From assembly GCA_964435115.1 (NCBI GenBank), contig CAYSYM010000013.1, positions 4,614 to 68,613 of the forward strand: 64,000 nucleotides of DNA, read 5' to 3'. Shown one piece after another: positions 1-8,483 of the stretch (its first letter is position 1; each line of letters opens with the position of its first letter). Source of the DNA: CAYSYM01 sp964435115 (GTDB lineage Bacteria > Chloroflexota > UBA6077 > CF-72). A model generated the notes under the pieces. It saw only the letters and a program-made list of their open reading frames with translations. It was not told the DNA's origin and searched no databases. A program made the translations under genes and the position numbers.

Positions 1-1448
1 TCCGAGGACTCCTCCGCTATGGTGAGCTGCACCCCCGCCTGGCGCGCCGCTGCGCGGGCCGCCTCCAGCGACTGGCCGACCAGCGCCGGCACACGCACCG
101 GGCGGGGTGGGTTGAGCAGGCGCGGCAGGGCCAGCGCGCCGAGCAGCGCCAGCAACGCGAGCCCTCCCAACGCTGGCAGCAGGACGGACCGGCGGCGGAA
201 GCGGGCGGGATCCAGACCCCGCAGCAGAGCCAGCCAGGCCGGGCGCGGCCCGGCGTCGTCCAGGTCGAGCGGGCGCGGGCGGAGCCGCGTCCACTCGACC
301 GGATCGGCCGGCGCAGTGGCGCGCCCTGGGCCCGGGCGGTCCGCAGCCGTGCGCTGGGCGGGCTCCTCCTCCGACGCGGCCACCGCCGGGGCTCCTGCGA
401 TCGAGGCGGGCGCCGGGCCCTCGCCCCGCAGCGCGCCACGGAAGGCGTCGGCCGAGGGAGGACGCTCCTCCGGGTCGCGGGCGAGCGCCCGGCGGATGGC
501 GGTGTCAACCTCGGCCGGCACGTCTGGTCGCAGGTGGGAGAGCGGCTCCGGCGCGCGCGCCAGCCGCTGGGTGGCTACGGCGATCCACGTGTCGCCCGGG
601 AAGGCCGGGCGACCGGCCAGCAGCTCGTAGGCCAGCAGGCCGAGCGCGTAGATGTCGGAGCGCTGGTCCGTCCGGCCGTGCTCGACTTGCTCGGGCGCCA
701 GGTACGGCGTCGTCCCGCTCAGACGCTCGGGAGTGATGGCGCCCGTCGTGGTTGCCAGGTGGGCGATGCCGAAGTCGACCAGCTTGGCCCCGCCAGCGGG
801 ATCCAGCAGCACGTTATCGGGCTTGACATCGCCGTGGACGATCCGCTGCCCGTGCAGCACCTGGAGAGCCTCGGCAATCTGGCCGACGATGCGGACGGCC
901 TCCGCGACCGGCACCGGGCCCGCGCGCAGTCGCTCGCGCAGGCTGCCGCCGGCCACGTACTCCATGACCACGAAGCAACCGTCGTCGGCGGCACCGGCGT
1001 CGTAGACCGTCACCAGGTGCGGGTGGAACAGGCGGGCGACGCGCCGCTCCACCTCCAGAAACTGCTCCACGAAGGTCCGCTCCCGCGAGAGGTGGGGATG
1101 GAGCAGCTTCACCGCAACCGTGCGGTTCAGCGTGAGGTCGGTGGCGCGGTAGACGGTCGCCATGCCGCCGCGGCCGACGACTTCGTCCAGGACGTAGCGG
1201 CCGTTGAGCGGCGACTGGACGGGCTGGCCCGGCGCGTCCGCTGCGTCGCCAGCAGGCCCATCCGGCCGTCCACGCCCCCCGCGGTCGGCAATCGCTCCAT
1301 CCGGCCGGGGCGGTGGATCCGGCGCCGCCCGTCGGGACGCCAGGCGAAGCGCAGGGGCCGAAGGTCGATCCGTCTCCGTGGCGTCGTGGTCCACGCGCTT
1401 AGCCTTCCAGGAGAGGTTGTGCGCCCCGCTCAGTCCCCGGTCAGTCAT
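1..1448 (-). CDS. Ser/Thr protein kinase with start of a PASTA domain (3' end cut by window)
   Basis: A membrane-anchored Hanks-type kinase, reading from the ATG at 1448 and still open at base 1 (482 codons visible). A Pro/Asp-rich N-terminal tail of about 80 residues precedes the kinase domain, which shows the Gly-loop GRGGMATVYRA, VAVKLL lysine, HGDVKPDN catalytic loop, VDFGIAH and an APEQ segment. A Pro/Ala linker, a basic stretch and a membrane helix (SVLLPALGGLALLALLGALA) follow, then the first half of a PASTA repeat (VPALVGQSLEAARAAA). PASTA kinases usually sense cell-wall fragments outside the membrane; that role is inferred. The ATG overlaps the stop of the upstream kinase gene by 8 bases, so the two are probably co-translated. 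The catalytic loop has HGD rather than HRD. Confidence 0.9.
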   Translation of the reverse strand, partial: MTDRGLSGAHNLSWKAKRVDHDATETDRPSAPALRLASRRAAPDPPPRPDGAIADRGGRGRPDGPAGDAADAPGQPVQSPLNGRYVLDEVVGRGGMATVYRATDLTLNRTVAVKLLHPHLSRERTFVEQFLEVERRVARLFHPHLVTVYDAGAADDGCFVVMEYVAGGSLRERLRAGPVPVAEAVRIVGQIAEALQVLHGQRIVHGDVKPDNVLLDPAGGAKLVDFGIAHLATTTGAITPERLSGTTPYLAPEQVEHGRTDQRSDIYALGLLAYELLAGRPAFPGDTWIAVATQRLARAPEPLSHLRPDVPAEVDTAIRRALARDPEERPPSADAFRGALRGEGPAPASIAGAPAVAASEEEPAQRTAADRPGPGRATAPADPVEWTRLRPRPLDLDDAGPRPAWLALLRGLDPARFRRRSVLLPALGGLALLALLGALALPRLLNPPRPVRVPALVGQSLEAARAAARQAGVQLTIAEESS

Positions 1449-2754
1449 CGTCCGCCTCGTCCTCGCCCTCGCCCGGGTGGTGGCGGTTGGATGGCGCCGG
1501 TTTCGCCGGCTGCTGCCGGCCGGGTGGCTGCGGCGCGGGTGCCCGCGCCGCTGGCGCCGGGGCCGCCGCGGCCGGCCGTTGCTCGCGCCCGGTCGCGGCG
1601 CTCACCCGCTCGACGGGGCGGGTCAGCACGGCGCCGGGCGTCGGGTCCACGGCGGGGGGCGGCGCGGGCGCCGCAGTGCTGGGCCGGTCGACCAGGTCCG
1701 GGACCATGCCAGCCTCCGTCGTCGTACTCGGCGGCCCCGCGCGCAGGGCCTGCCCGAGCAGGCCGACCGCGAGCAGCGCCCCCGCGACAGCCACGCCGAC
1801 CCGACGCGGCCACCTCCACCCCACTGGCCACGGCGACGCGCCCCGCTGGCCCGCGGCTGCCACGGGTGGGATCACCCAGGTGGCCTCGCCCGCCGCGCGT
1901 AGGACGTCCCGGAAGGCGCCCGCGTCGGGGAAGCGCTCGGCGGGATCGCGGGCCAGGGCGGTCAGCACGACCCGCTCCAGCGCTGGCGGGATGGTGGGGT
2001 CGAGCGCGCGCGGCGGGAGCGGGTCAGCCACCAGCCGCTGCGAGAGCACCGCCGCCAGGCTGGGCCCTCCGAACGGGGGGCGGCCGACGAGCAGCTCGTA
2101 CAGCACGGCGCCGAGCGCGTAGACGTCGGTGCGGTCGTCCACCCCGTCACCGCGCGCCTGCTCGGGTGCCAGGTACGCGGCGGAGCCGCGGATCTCGCCC
2201 GTCGGCGCGGTGGCTGTCACACTCGTGGCGCGGGCGATGCCGAAGTCCACGAGCTTCGCGGTGCCGTCGGGCGTGACGAGGACGTTCTGCGGCTTCACGT
2301 CGCAGTGGACGATCCCCTGCCGGTGGGCGGCCGCGAGCGCGTCGGCGATCTGCGCCGCCAGTCGGGCCGCTTCGGTGGGATCGAGCCTCCCGCGCTCCCG
2401 CAGCAGGTCGCGCAGCGTCCGCCCCGGCACCAGCTCCATGGCGATGAAGGCGTGGCGATCCACGCTCCCCGCGTCGAAGATGCGGGCGATGCCGGGGTGG
2501 CCGAGGCTGGCAACCGTCTGTGCCTCGCGCAGGTACGTCGCCGCGACGTCGCCGGTGCCGCTCGACGTCAGGTCGAGGAGCTTGATCGCCACGTCCCGGC
2601 CGAGGAGCTCGTCGTGGGCGCGGTACACCCGGCCCATGCTGCCGGCACCAATCTCCTCGAGCAGCCGGTACCGGCCGGCGAGGCGAGCACCGGGCGTGAG
2701 TCTGCCCACTGGCGTGCCGTGCGTCATCTCCGAAGGGTTCAACGTCGCAGCCAT
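1441..2754 (-). CDS. Ser/Thr protein kinase, single membrane helix
   Basis: A 437-residue Hanks-type kinase. The kinase domain occupies roughly residues 29-285, with GAGSMGRVYRAHD, VAIKLLD, HCDVKPQN, LVDFGIAR and LAPEQ motifs. A membrane helix follows near residue 335 (VGVAVAGALLAVGLLGQAL), and the extracellular tail is Pro/Ala/Arg-rich without a recognisable sensor domain. The catalytic loop is HCD, so both kinases here look non-RD. No clear Shine-Dalgarno sequence precedes the ATG at 2754; an in-frame ATG at 2727 is an alternative start. It lies immediately upstream of, and overlaps, the PASTA kinase gene. Confidence 0.88.
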   Translation of the reverse strand: MAATLNPSEMTHGTPVGRLTPGARLAGRYRLLEEIGAGSMGRVYRAHDELLGRDVAIKLLDLTSSGTGDVAATYLREAQTVASLGHPGIARIFDAGSVDRHAFIAMELVPGRTLRDLLRERGRLDPTEAARLAAQIADALAAAHRQGIVHCDVKPQNVLVTPDGTAKLVDFGIARATSVTATAPTGEIRGSAAYLAPEQARGDGVDDRTDVYALGAVLYELLVGRPPFGGPSLAAVLSQRLVADPLPPRALDPTIPPALERVVLTALARDPAERFPDAGAFRDVLRAAGEATWVIPPVAAAGQRGASPWPVGWRWPRRVGVAVAGALLAVGLLGQALRAGPPSTTTEAGMVPDLVDRPSTAAPAPPPAVDPTPGAVLTRPVERVSAATGREQRPAAAAPAPAARAPAPQPPGRQQPAKPAPSNRHHPGEGEDEADDD

Positions 2755-3077
2755 GGCCGCTGCTACGGAAGCCCGCCCCGGGCCTGCGGGACCGGTTGGT
2801 CCTGACGGCGCGAATCCCCATCCCCCTCGAGCGGGGTGGAGCCGGGTCCACGCCGAGCAGGTGCACGCTGCGTGCCGTCCCCCTGCCAGGCGAGCGCCAT
2901 CGCGAGACGTTCTCCCCGGTGAACTGGCGTCGACGATTCTCGGCTACAACCCAGGCAATTCGAGCGGTTGACAGTGCCGGTGGGCCCGTGGCACCGTCCA
3001 CGCATCACTGGGCTGCACGCGCGCGGAGCCGCACCGTGTAGACGTGTCTAGCCGAACCGAACAGGGGGTGTGCTCCC
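2755..3077. other. divergent intergenic region between kinase operon and ABC importer
   Basis: This 323-bp gap must hold the promoters of both flanking transcripts. A TTGACA hexamer lies at 2968-2973 but has no good -10 partner at 17 bp. A 5-bp inverted repeat TAGAC-GT-GTCTA at 3039-3050 sits 27 bp before the importer start and could be an operator. No gene is seen. Confidence 0.35.
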
Positions 3078-4940
3078 ATGGACGCGCGGATGCTCAAATC
3101 GACAGTGGGCCGAGGGGCGGTGACACGGCGGCAACTGATCACCCGTGTGGGGCTGGGTCTCGCAGGCGGGGCGTTGGCCTCGCTCCTGGCGGCCTGCGGG
3201 CAGGCGGCTGCGCCGGGCCCAACCACCCCGCCGGCCAAGCCCACCGAGGCTCCCAAGCCTGCGGCCGCGCCTGCCGCGACCGCGGCGCCCAAGGCGGCGT
3301 CCGCGCGGGGCGCAGGGGGCGTGCTCAAGATCCTCATGTGGCAGGGTCCGACCATCCTCAACCCCCACCTCTCGCAGGGCACGAAGGACTACATCGCCTC
3401 ACGCCTGGCGTGCGAGCCGCTGCTGACCGTGAGCGCCGACGGCAAGCTGAGCCCGGTGCTCGCCGCCGAAGTGCCCTCGCGGGAGAACGGCGGGCTGAGC
3501 GCGGACGGCAAGACCGTCACCTACAAGCTGAAGAAGGACGTGAAGTGGGCCGATGGCCAGCCCTTCACGGCCGAGGACGTCGCGTTCACGTTCGAGTTCA
3601 TCGCGAACAAGGAGACGTCGGCCGTCACGCTCGGCACCTACCTCGACGTCGCGAGTGTGGAAGCGGTCGATCCGCTCACCGCCCGCGTCACGTTCAAGGA
3701 GGCGACCGGCGGCTGGTTCGCGCCGTTCACGGGGACCAACGGCATGATCGTGCCGAAGCACGCCTTGCAGAGCTACATCGGCGCCAACGCGCGTAACGCG
3801 CCGTTCAACCTCAAGGCCTTTGGCACCGGCCCGTTCCTGGTGGAGGACTTCAAGCCGGGCGACCTGGTCGTCTACACAGCGAACCCGAACTACCGCGAGG
3901 CAGCCAAGCCGTTCTTCGGGCGTGTCGAGATCAAGGGCGGCGGCGACGCCGTCTCGGCCGCTCGATCCGTCCTCGAGACCGGCGAGTACGACTACGCCTG
4001 GAACCTGCAGGTCGAAGCGCAGGTGCTCGAGCAGATCCAGGCGGGCGGCAAGGGCGACCTGGTCACCGGCCCCGGCTCTGGGGTGGAGCAGATCTACTTC
4101 AACATGGCCGACCCCAACACCGAGGTCGACGGCGAGCGCTCGAGTCCAACGAGCAAGCACCCATTCCTCACCGACCCGCGGGTGCGCGAGGCGATGGCCC
4201 TGGCGATCGACCGCGCGACGCTCGCCAAGCAACTCTACGCCGCGACCGGCGACGCCACGCCCAACGTCCTGACGACGCCGACCAGTCTCGCCTCACCGAA
4301 CACCCGGTACGAGTTCAATCTTGACCAGGCGAACCGTCTCCTCGACGAGGCGGGCTACCGGCGGGGTGGGGACGGCATCCGGGTCACGCCGGGAGGCGTC
4401 CGCATGAAGGTGGTGTACCAGACCTCGACCAACTCGCTCCGCCAGAAGGAGCAGGCACTCGTCAAGGACGGCTGGCAGAAGATCGGCATCGAGACCGAGC
4501 TGAAGTCAGTGGACGCCAGCGTGTTCTTCTCCAGCGCGCCGGCCAACCCCGACACGTACGCCCACTTCTCGACTGACGCCCAGATGTTCACCTCGACGTT
4601 CGACTCGCCGTTCCCGGTGCTGTACATGAAGCGTTTCTACGGCGCCGTGCCGGAGCGCGACTGGGCGCAGAAGGCCAACAACTGGGCCGCGCAGAACTTC
4701 ATGAAGTGGTCCAACGACGAGTACAACCGGCTCTACGACCAGGTGAGGAGCGAGCCGGACGTGGAGAAGGGGCGCCAGCTCTGGATGCGGATGAACGACA
4801 TCGTCGTAGGCTCGTTCATCTCCGTGCCGCTGGTCGACCGCAAGTTCACGGACGCCAAGGCGAAGGGGATCAGCGGGCCCGCGCCCGGGCCGTTCGACGC
4901 CGTGTTCGCCTGGAACATCGCCGACTGGACGAGGGCATAG
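3078..4940 (+). CDS. ABC transporter substrate-binding lipoprotein, peptide/nickel family 5
   Basis: A 620-residue extracytoplasmic solute receptor for a Dpp/Opp-type importer. The N-terminus has a Tat-like twin arginine (R17-R18 in TRRQL), a hydrophobic segment and a lipobox ending LLAAC with Cys40 as the lipidated residue. A 35-residue Pro/Ala/Lys/Thr tether follows, typical of Chloroflexota and Actinobacteria receptors, before the SBP_bac_5 fold (for example VKWADGQPFTAEDVAFTFEF, LTDPRVREAMALAIDR). AGGGGGTG precedes the ATG by 8 bases. Two permease genes follow after a strong hairpin; no ATPase genes are nearby, so they must be encoded elsewhere. The substrate cannot be read from sequence. 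Confidence 0.93.
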   Translation: MDARMLKSTVGRGAVTRRQLITRVGLGLAGGALASLLAACGQAAAPGPTTPPAKPTEAPKPAAAPAATAAPKAASARGAGGVLKILMWQGPTILNPHLSQGTKDYIASRLACEPLLTVSADGKLSPVLAAEVPSRENGGLSADGKTVTYKLKKDVKWADGQPFTAEDVAFTFEFIANKETSAVTLGTYLDVASVEAVDPLTARVTFKEATGGWFAPFTGTNGMIVPKHALQSYIGANARNAPFNLKAFGTGPFLVEDFKPGDLVVYTANPNYREAAKPFFGRVEIKGGGDAVSAARSVLETGEYDYAWNLQVEAQVLEQIQAGGKGDLVTGPGSGVEQIYFNMADPNTEVDGERSSPTSKHPFLTDPRVREAMALAIDRATLAKQLYAATGDATPNVLTTPTSLASPNTRYEFNLDQANRLLDEAGYRRGGDGIRVTPGGVRMKVVYQTSTNSLRQKEQALVKDGWQKIGIETELKSVDASVFFSSAPANPDTYAHFSTDAQMFTSTFDSPFPVLYMKRFYGAVPERDWAQKANNWAAQNFMKWSNDEYNRLYDQVRSEPDVEKGRQLWMRMNDIVVGSFISVPLVDRKFTDAKAKGISGPAPGPFDAVFAWNIADWTRA

Positions 4941-4947
4941 GAGTGCC

Positions 4948-4990
4948 GGCCTGGGGCCCCCCGGCGCGACCCGCCGGGGGGCCCCAGGCC
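4948..4990 (+). terminator. perfect 19-bp hairpin between receptor and permease genes
   Basis: Bases 4948-4966 and 4972-4990 are perfectly complementary, with a 5-base CGACC loop, in the 63-bp gap between the receptor stop and the DppB-like start. There is no T tract, so it may act as an attenuator or 3' mRNA stabiliser that makes the receptor more abundant than the permeases, as is common in such operons (inference). It also ends only 13 bases before the GTG start of the next gene. Confidence 0.6.
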
Positions 4991-5003
4991 GCGTAACGCG
5001 GCC

Positions 5004-5948
5004 GTGACCACCTACGCCCTCCGGCGTCTGCTGATCGCAGCGCCAACGTTGCTCCTGATCAGCGTGGTGGTCTTCACGACCCTGGCGCTGGCGCCAGGGG
5101 ACCCGCTCTCGCAGTTCGCCGCCAGCCCGGAGCTGCCGCCCGAGGTGCGGGCTAATATCCGCCGTCAGTTCGGCCTGGACGATCCGCTCTACGTCCGCTA
5201 CGCGAAGTGGCTGGCCAATTTCGCCCAGGGCGACTGGGGCTACTCGTTTGCCAGTCGCTCGCCCGCGATCGGGCTCATCCTCCAGCGACTCCCCACCACG
5301 CTGCTGGTCGTCGGTACGGCCTACGTGGTCGCCGTGCTGGTCGCCATTCCCCTCGGCATGACCACCGCCACGCGCCAGTACTCGTGGTACGACCACATCG
5401 CCACCGGACTGAGCTTTGCCGGCTTCTCCCTGCCCACCTTCTTCACGGGTGTGCTGCTCATCATCGTCTTCAGCGTTCAGCTCCGCTGGCTGCCGATGGT
5501 CTACGACCAGCAGGTGCGGGACCCGGTCCTCTGGCTCAAGCAGGCCATCATGCCGATCGGCGTCCTGGCGCTCTTCCAGGCCGCCACGCTCACGCGCTAC
5601 GTCCGGGCGTCCATGCTCGACAACCTGACGCAGGACTACGTCCGAACCGCTCGCGCCAAGGGACTTGCCGAGCAGACGCTCGTCATCCGGCACGTGCTAC
5701 GCAACGCCCTGGTGCCGGTGATCACGCTCATCGCCCTGCAGCTCCCGGCCGTCTTCACCGGCGCGGTCGTGACCGAGCAGATCTTCCGCGTGCCCGGCAT
5801 CGGCTCGTTGCTGATCGCCTCGATCCAGGCCAACGATACCCCCGTGATCATGGCGATCATCATGGTCTTCTCACTCCTGGTGGTCGTCTTCACCCTCCTG
5901 GCCGACCTGTTGTATGGCGTGCTCGATCCCCGGGTGACATACCGGTGA
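5004..5948 (+). CDS. ABC transporter permease, DppB type
   Basis: A 314-residue membrane permease of the peptide/nickel importer family. It begins TTYALRRLLIAAPTLLLISV, has the N-terminal helix plus periplasmic loop (FGLDDPLYVRYAKWL) and the cytoplasmic EAA-like loop DYVRTARAKGLAEQTLVIRH that docks with the ATPase. Start is GTG at 5004, after the hairpin. It forms a heterodimeric channel with the next gene product. Confidence 0.93.
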   Translation: MTTYALRRLLIAAPTLLLISVVVFTTLALAPGDPLSQFAASPELPPEVRANIRRQFGLDDPLYVRYAKWLANFAQGDWGYSFASRSPAIGLILQRLPTTLLVVGTAYVVAVLVAIPLGMTTATRQYSWYDHIATGLSFAGFSLPTFFTGVLLIIVFSVQLRWLPMVYDQQVRDPVLWLKQAIMPIGVLALFQAATLTRYVRASMLDNLTQDYVRTARAKGLAEQTLVIRHVLRNALVPVITLIALQLPAVFTGAVVTEQIFRVPGIGSLLIASIQANDTPVIMAIIMVFSLLVVVFTLLADLLYGVLDPRVTYR

Positions 5949-5957
5949 GGTGCCGCG

Positions 5958-6899
5958 ATGAGCACGGCTGAGGCGGGCGTCGACCTGGCGGCTATCTCGC
6001 GCGTCGCGCCACCATTCCCCCGGCAGGTCGAGCGGTCGCTCTGGCGAGACGCCTGGCGCCGGTTCCGCCGCCACAAGCTGGCGCTGGCCGGCACGCTGGT
6101 CTACCTCTCCCTCGTCCTGCTGGCCGCCCTCGGGCCGCTGGCGTGGACGGCGGGCATCAACGACATCGACCTCAGCGCCTCCACCCGGTTCTCCGCCGCC
6201 CACCCCCTGGGGAGCGACGATCTCGGCCGTGACGTCCTGGCCCGCCTCCTCTGGGGCGGCCGCATCTCGATCGCCGTGGGCCTCGGGGCCATGCTGGTGG
6301 CGATCAGCATCGGTGTCACGGTAGGCTCGCTCGCCGGCTACTTCGGCGGCTGGGTCGACATCCTCCTCAGCCGCGCCATCGAGGTCTTCCTGGCGGTGCC
6401 GCAGCTCCCGCTGCTGCTCGTGATCGTCTACCTCTACCGCAATGCGCTGGTGAAGGCGCTCGGCCCGGAGGTGGGCGTCTTCATCCTGATCGTCGGCGTG
6501 ATCGGGACGCTGAACTGGATGCCGACCGCTCGCCTGGTGCGGGCCGGCTTCATCACCCAGCGCGAGCGCGAGTACGTGGAGGCGGCTCGCTGCCTGGGGG
6601 CCGGGCCGCTGCGCGTGATCCGCCACATCCTCCCCAACACCCTCAGCCCGATCATCGTCGCCGGCACCCTCTCCGTCGGCTCATCGATGATCGCCGAGTC
6701 CACCCTCTCGTTCCTGGGACTCGGCTTCCCGCCAGACGTGCCCACCTGGGGCCGTCTGCTGTATGACGCCCAGAACTTCCTGACCATTGCGCCCACGCTG
6801 GCCCTCTTCCCGGGCCTGGCGATCTTCCTGGCAGTCCTCTCGATCAACTTCGTCGGCGATGGCCTGCGGGACGCGCTCGATCCACGCCGGACGTTCTGA
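5958..6899 (+). CDS. ABC transporter permease, DppC type
   Basis: A 313-residue partner permease. It has the OppC-like N-terminal region (WRRFRRHKLALAGTLVYL), the HPLGSDDLGRDVLARLLWGG signature of DppC/OppC proteins, and the EAA loop REYVEAARCLGAGPLRVIRHI. The ATG lies 9 bases after the DppB stop with GGTGAGGTG as ribosome binding site. The two permeases and the upstream lipoprotein form one importer; the nucleotide-binding subunits are missing from the window. Confidence 0.93.
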   Translation: MSTAEAGVDLAAISRVAPPFPRQVERSLWRDAWRRFRRHKLALAGTLVYLSLVLLAALGPLAWTAGINDIDLSASTRFSAAHPLGSDDLGRDVLARLLWGGRISIAVGLGAMLVAISIGVTVGSLAGYFGGWVDILLSRAIEVFLAVPQLPLLLVIVYLYRNALVKALGPEVGVFILIVGVIGTLNWMPTARLVRAGFITQREREYVEAARCLGAGPLRVIRHILPNTLSPIIVAGTLSVGSSMIAESTLSFLGLGFPPDVPTWGRLLYDAQNFLTIAPTLALFPGLAIFLAVLSINFVGDGLRDALDPRRTF

Positions 6900-7078
6900 A
6901 CGCCCGCGCCCCGGCGCCGAGCGAAGCGCTTAGCCGCCATGCCTGATCCTCCGCCTACCGAGCCAGGCCGGGCAGCGTCTCCTCAGTCGGCGGGCCCGGG
7001 TGGCGACGGGGTGCAGGCAGCGTCCCGCAGACCCAACGCAGGACGCGAAGCTCCGCCCGGGGACGAGGCGGAGGCGGG

Positions 7079-8347
7079 GTGAGAGGGCTGTACTACGGGT
7101 GGCTCCTGGTGCTCACGCTCGGTGCCACCGAGACGGTCACGTGGGGCGTGCTCTACTACAGCTTCACCGTCTTCCTCCCGGCGATGGAAGCCGACCTCGG
7201 CTGGTCCCGCGGGGCAACGTCCGGCGCGTTCTCGCTGGCGCTGCTGGTCGCGGGACTCGCCGCCATTCCTGTCGGGCGGTGGCTCGACGCGCGGGGTGCC
7301 CGCGTGCTCATGACAGCCGGCTCGGCCGCCGGGGCGCTCCTGGTGCTCGCGTGGTCGCGGGTGGCGACCCTCACCCAGTTCTACGTGCTCTGGGCGCTGA
7401 TCGGGCTGGCGATGGCAGCCGTGCTGTACGAGCCCGCGTTCGCCGTGGTGACCACCTGGTTCGTGCGCCGGCGCGCCCGGGCGCTCGCCATCATGACGCT
7501 CATGGCGGGCTTCGCGAGCACCATCTTCCTGCCGCTGACCGCCTGGCTCATCGGCGCCCAGGGGTGGCGGATGGCGCTCGTCACCCTCGCCGCGATCCTG
7601 GCGGCAACCACCATCCTGCCCCACGCGTTGCTGCTCCGGCGCCGACCTGAAGACCTGGGCTTGCGGCCCGACGGCGATCCACCCGGGCCTCCCCGACCCG
7701 TGGCCCGGCTCGGACCACGCGCCATCTCCGCCGGCGCCGCGCTACGGGAGCCCTCCTTCCGCTGGCTGGTGGCAGCCTTCTGCCTGAATGCGGTGGTCGT
7801 GATCGCGGTCCAGGTGCACCTCGTGGCCTACCTGCAGGACCGGGGCGCCTCGCGCACCTTCGCCGCCTCGGCCGCCGGCCTGATCGGGGCCACGCAGGTG
7901 CTGGGGCGCCTCCTCCTCGGGGCGCTGGGCGAGCAAGTCCCGCTTCGCCCGAGCGCAGCGGCGGCGTTGGGAGTCCAGCCAGCGGCCCTCATCGCCCTCC
8001 TGCTCGTGCCAGGCACGTTCGGACTCGCCACGTTCATCGTCCTGTTCGGTGCGGCGAACGGCGCGCGCACGCTCATCCGGCCCGCGTACGTGGCGCACCT
8101 GTACGGGAGCGCGCGCTACGCGACCGTCGCCGGCGTGCTGGCGAGCTTCGTCGTCGTCGCGCAGGCGCTGGCGCCCGTGGCTGCTGGCGTCGCCTACGAC
8201 GCCCTTGGCCGGTACGAGCCGCTGCTGTGGGCGCTGGTCGGGCTGGCGACCCTCGCGGCGTTGGCGGTGCTCCAGGCGCGCCCGACGGCGACCTTGACCG
8301 GGGTCGAGCCGGCCACGGAGGACGAGGTGACCCCAGCACACCTGTAG
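7079..8347 (+). CDS. MFS transporter, monocarboxylate/oxalate-formate-like
   Basis: A 422-residue major facilitator carrier with about 12 predicted helices. The opening GLYYGWLLVLTLGATETVTWG and the VGRWLDARGARVL loop between helices 2 and 3 resemble the MCT/OFA branch, which moves small carboxylates. The GTG start at 7079 follows GAGGCGGAGGCGG. It lies 180 bp behind the importer genes and is convergent with an M20 amidohydrolase gene, so a joint role in uptake and hydrolysis of acylated amino acids is possible but unproven. Confidence 0.85.
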   Translation: MRGLYYGWLLVLTLGATETVTWGVLYYSFTVFLPAMEADLGWSRGATSGAFSLALLVAGLAAIPVGRWLDARGARVLMTAGSAAGALLVLAWSRVATLTQFYVLWALIGLAMAAVLYEPAFAVVTTWFVRRRARALAIMTLMAGFASTIFLPLTAWLIGAQGWRMALVTLAAILAATTILPHALLLRRRPEDLGLRPDGDPPGPPRPVARLGPRAISAGAALREPSFRWLVAAFCLNAVVVIAVQVHLVAYLQDRGASRTFAASAAGLIGATQVLGRLLLGALGEQVPLRPSAAAALGVQPAALIALLLVPGTFGLATFIVLFGAANGARTLIRPAYVAHLYGSARYATVAGVLASFVVVAQALAPVAAGVAYDALGRYEPLLWALVGLATLAALAVLQARPTATLTGVEPATEDEVTPAHL

Positions 8348-8483
8348 CTGATCCTCAGGGCCTGCTCCACCCCCACGCGTGGCGTGGACGGGTCAGGGCG
8401 GGCGCGAGACAGGTGACCCTCCGAGGGGAGAAACCAGCCAGACGATAGACGCTGGTCTGGACGCGAGGGACGGGCGTACTCGT

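Noticed and set aside
534..2276. Long plus-strand open frame opposite the kinase genes
   Set aside because: It mirrors the minus-strand kinases, has Arg/Pro/Ala-rich low-complexity sequence and no domain; GC-rich DNA gives long antisense frames.
6939..7082. 47-codon plus frame before the MFS gene overlapping its GTG
   Set aside because: Pro/Gly/Ala-rich with no ribosome binding site evident; the MFS gene needs no extension.
8433..8456. ACCAGC...GCTGGT hairpin after the MFS gene
   Set aside because: Six-base stem with a 12-base loop and no T tract is too weak to call a terminator.
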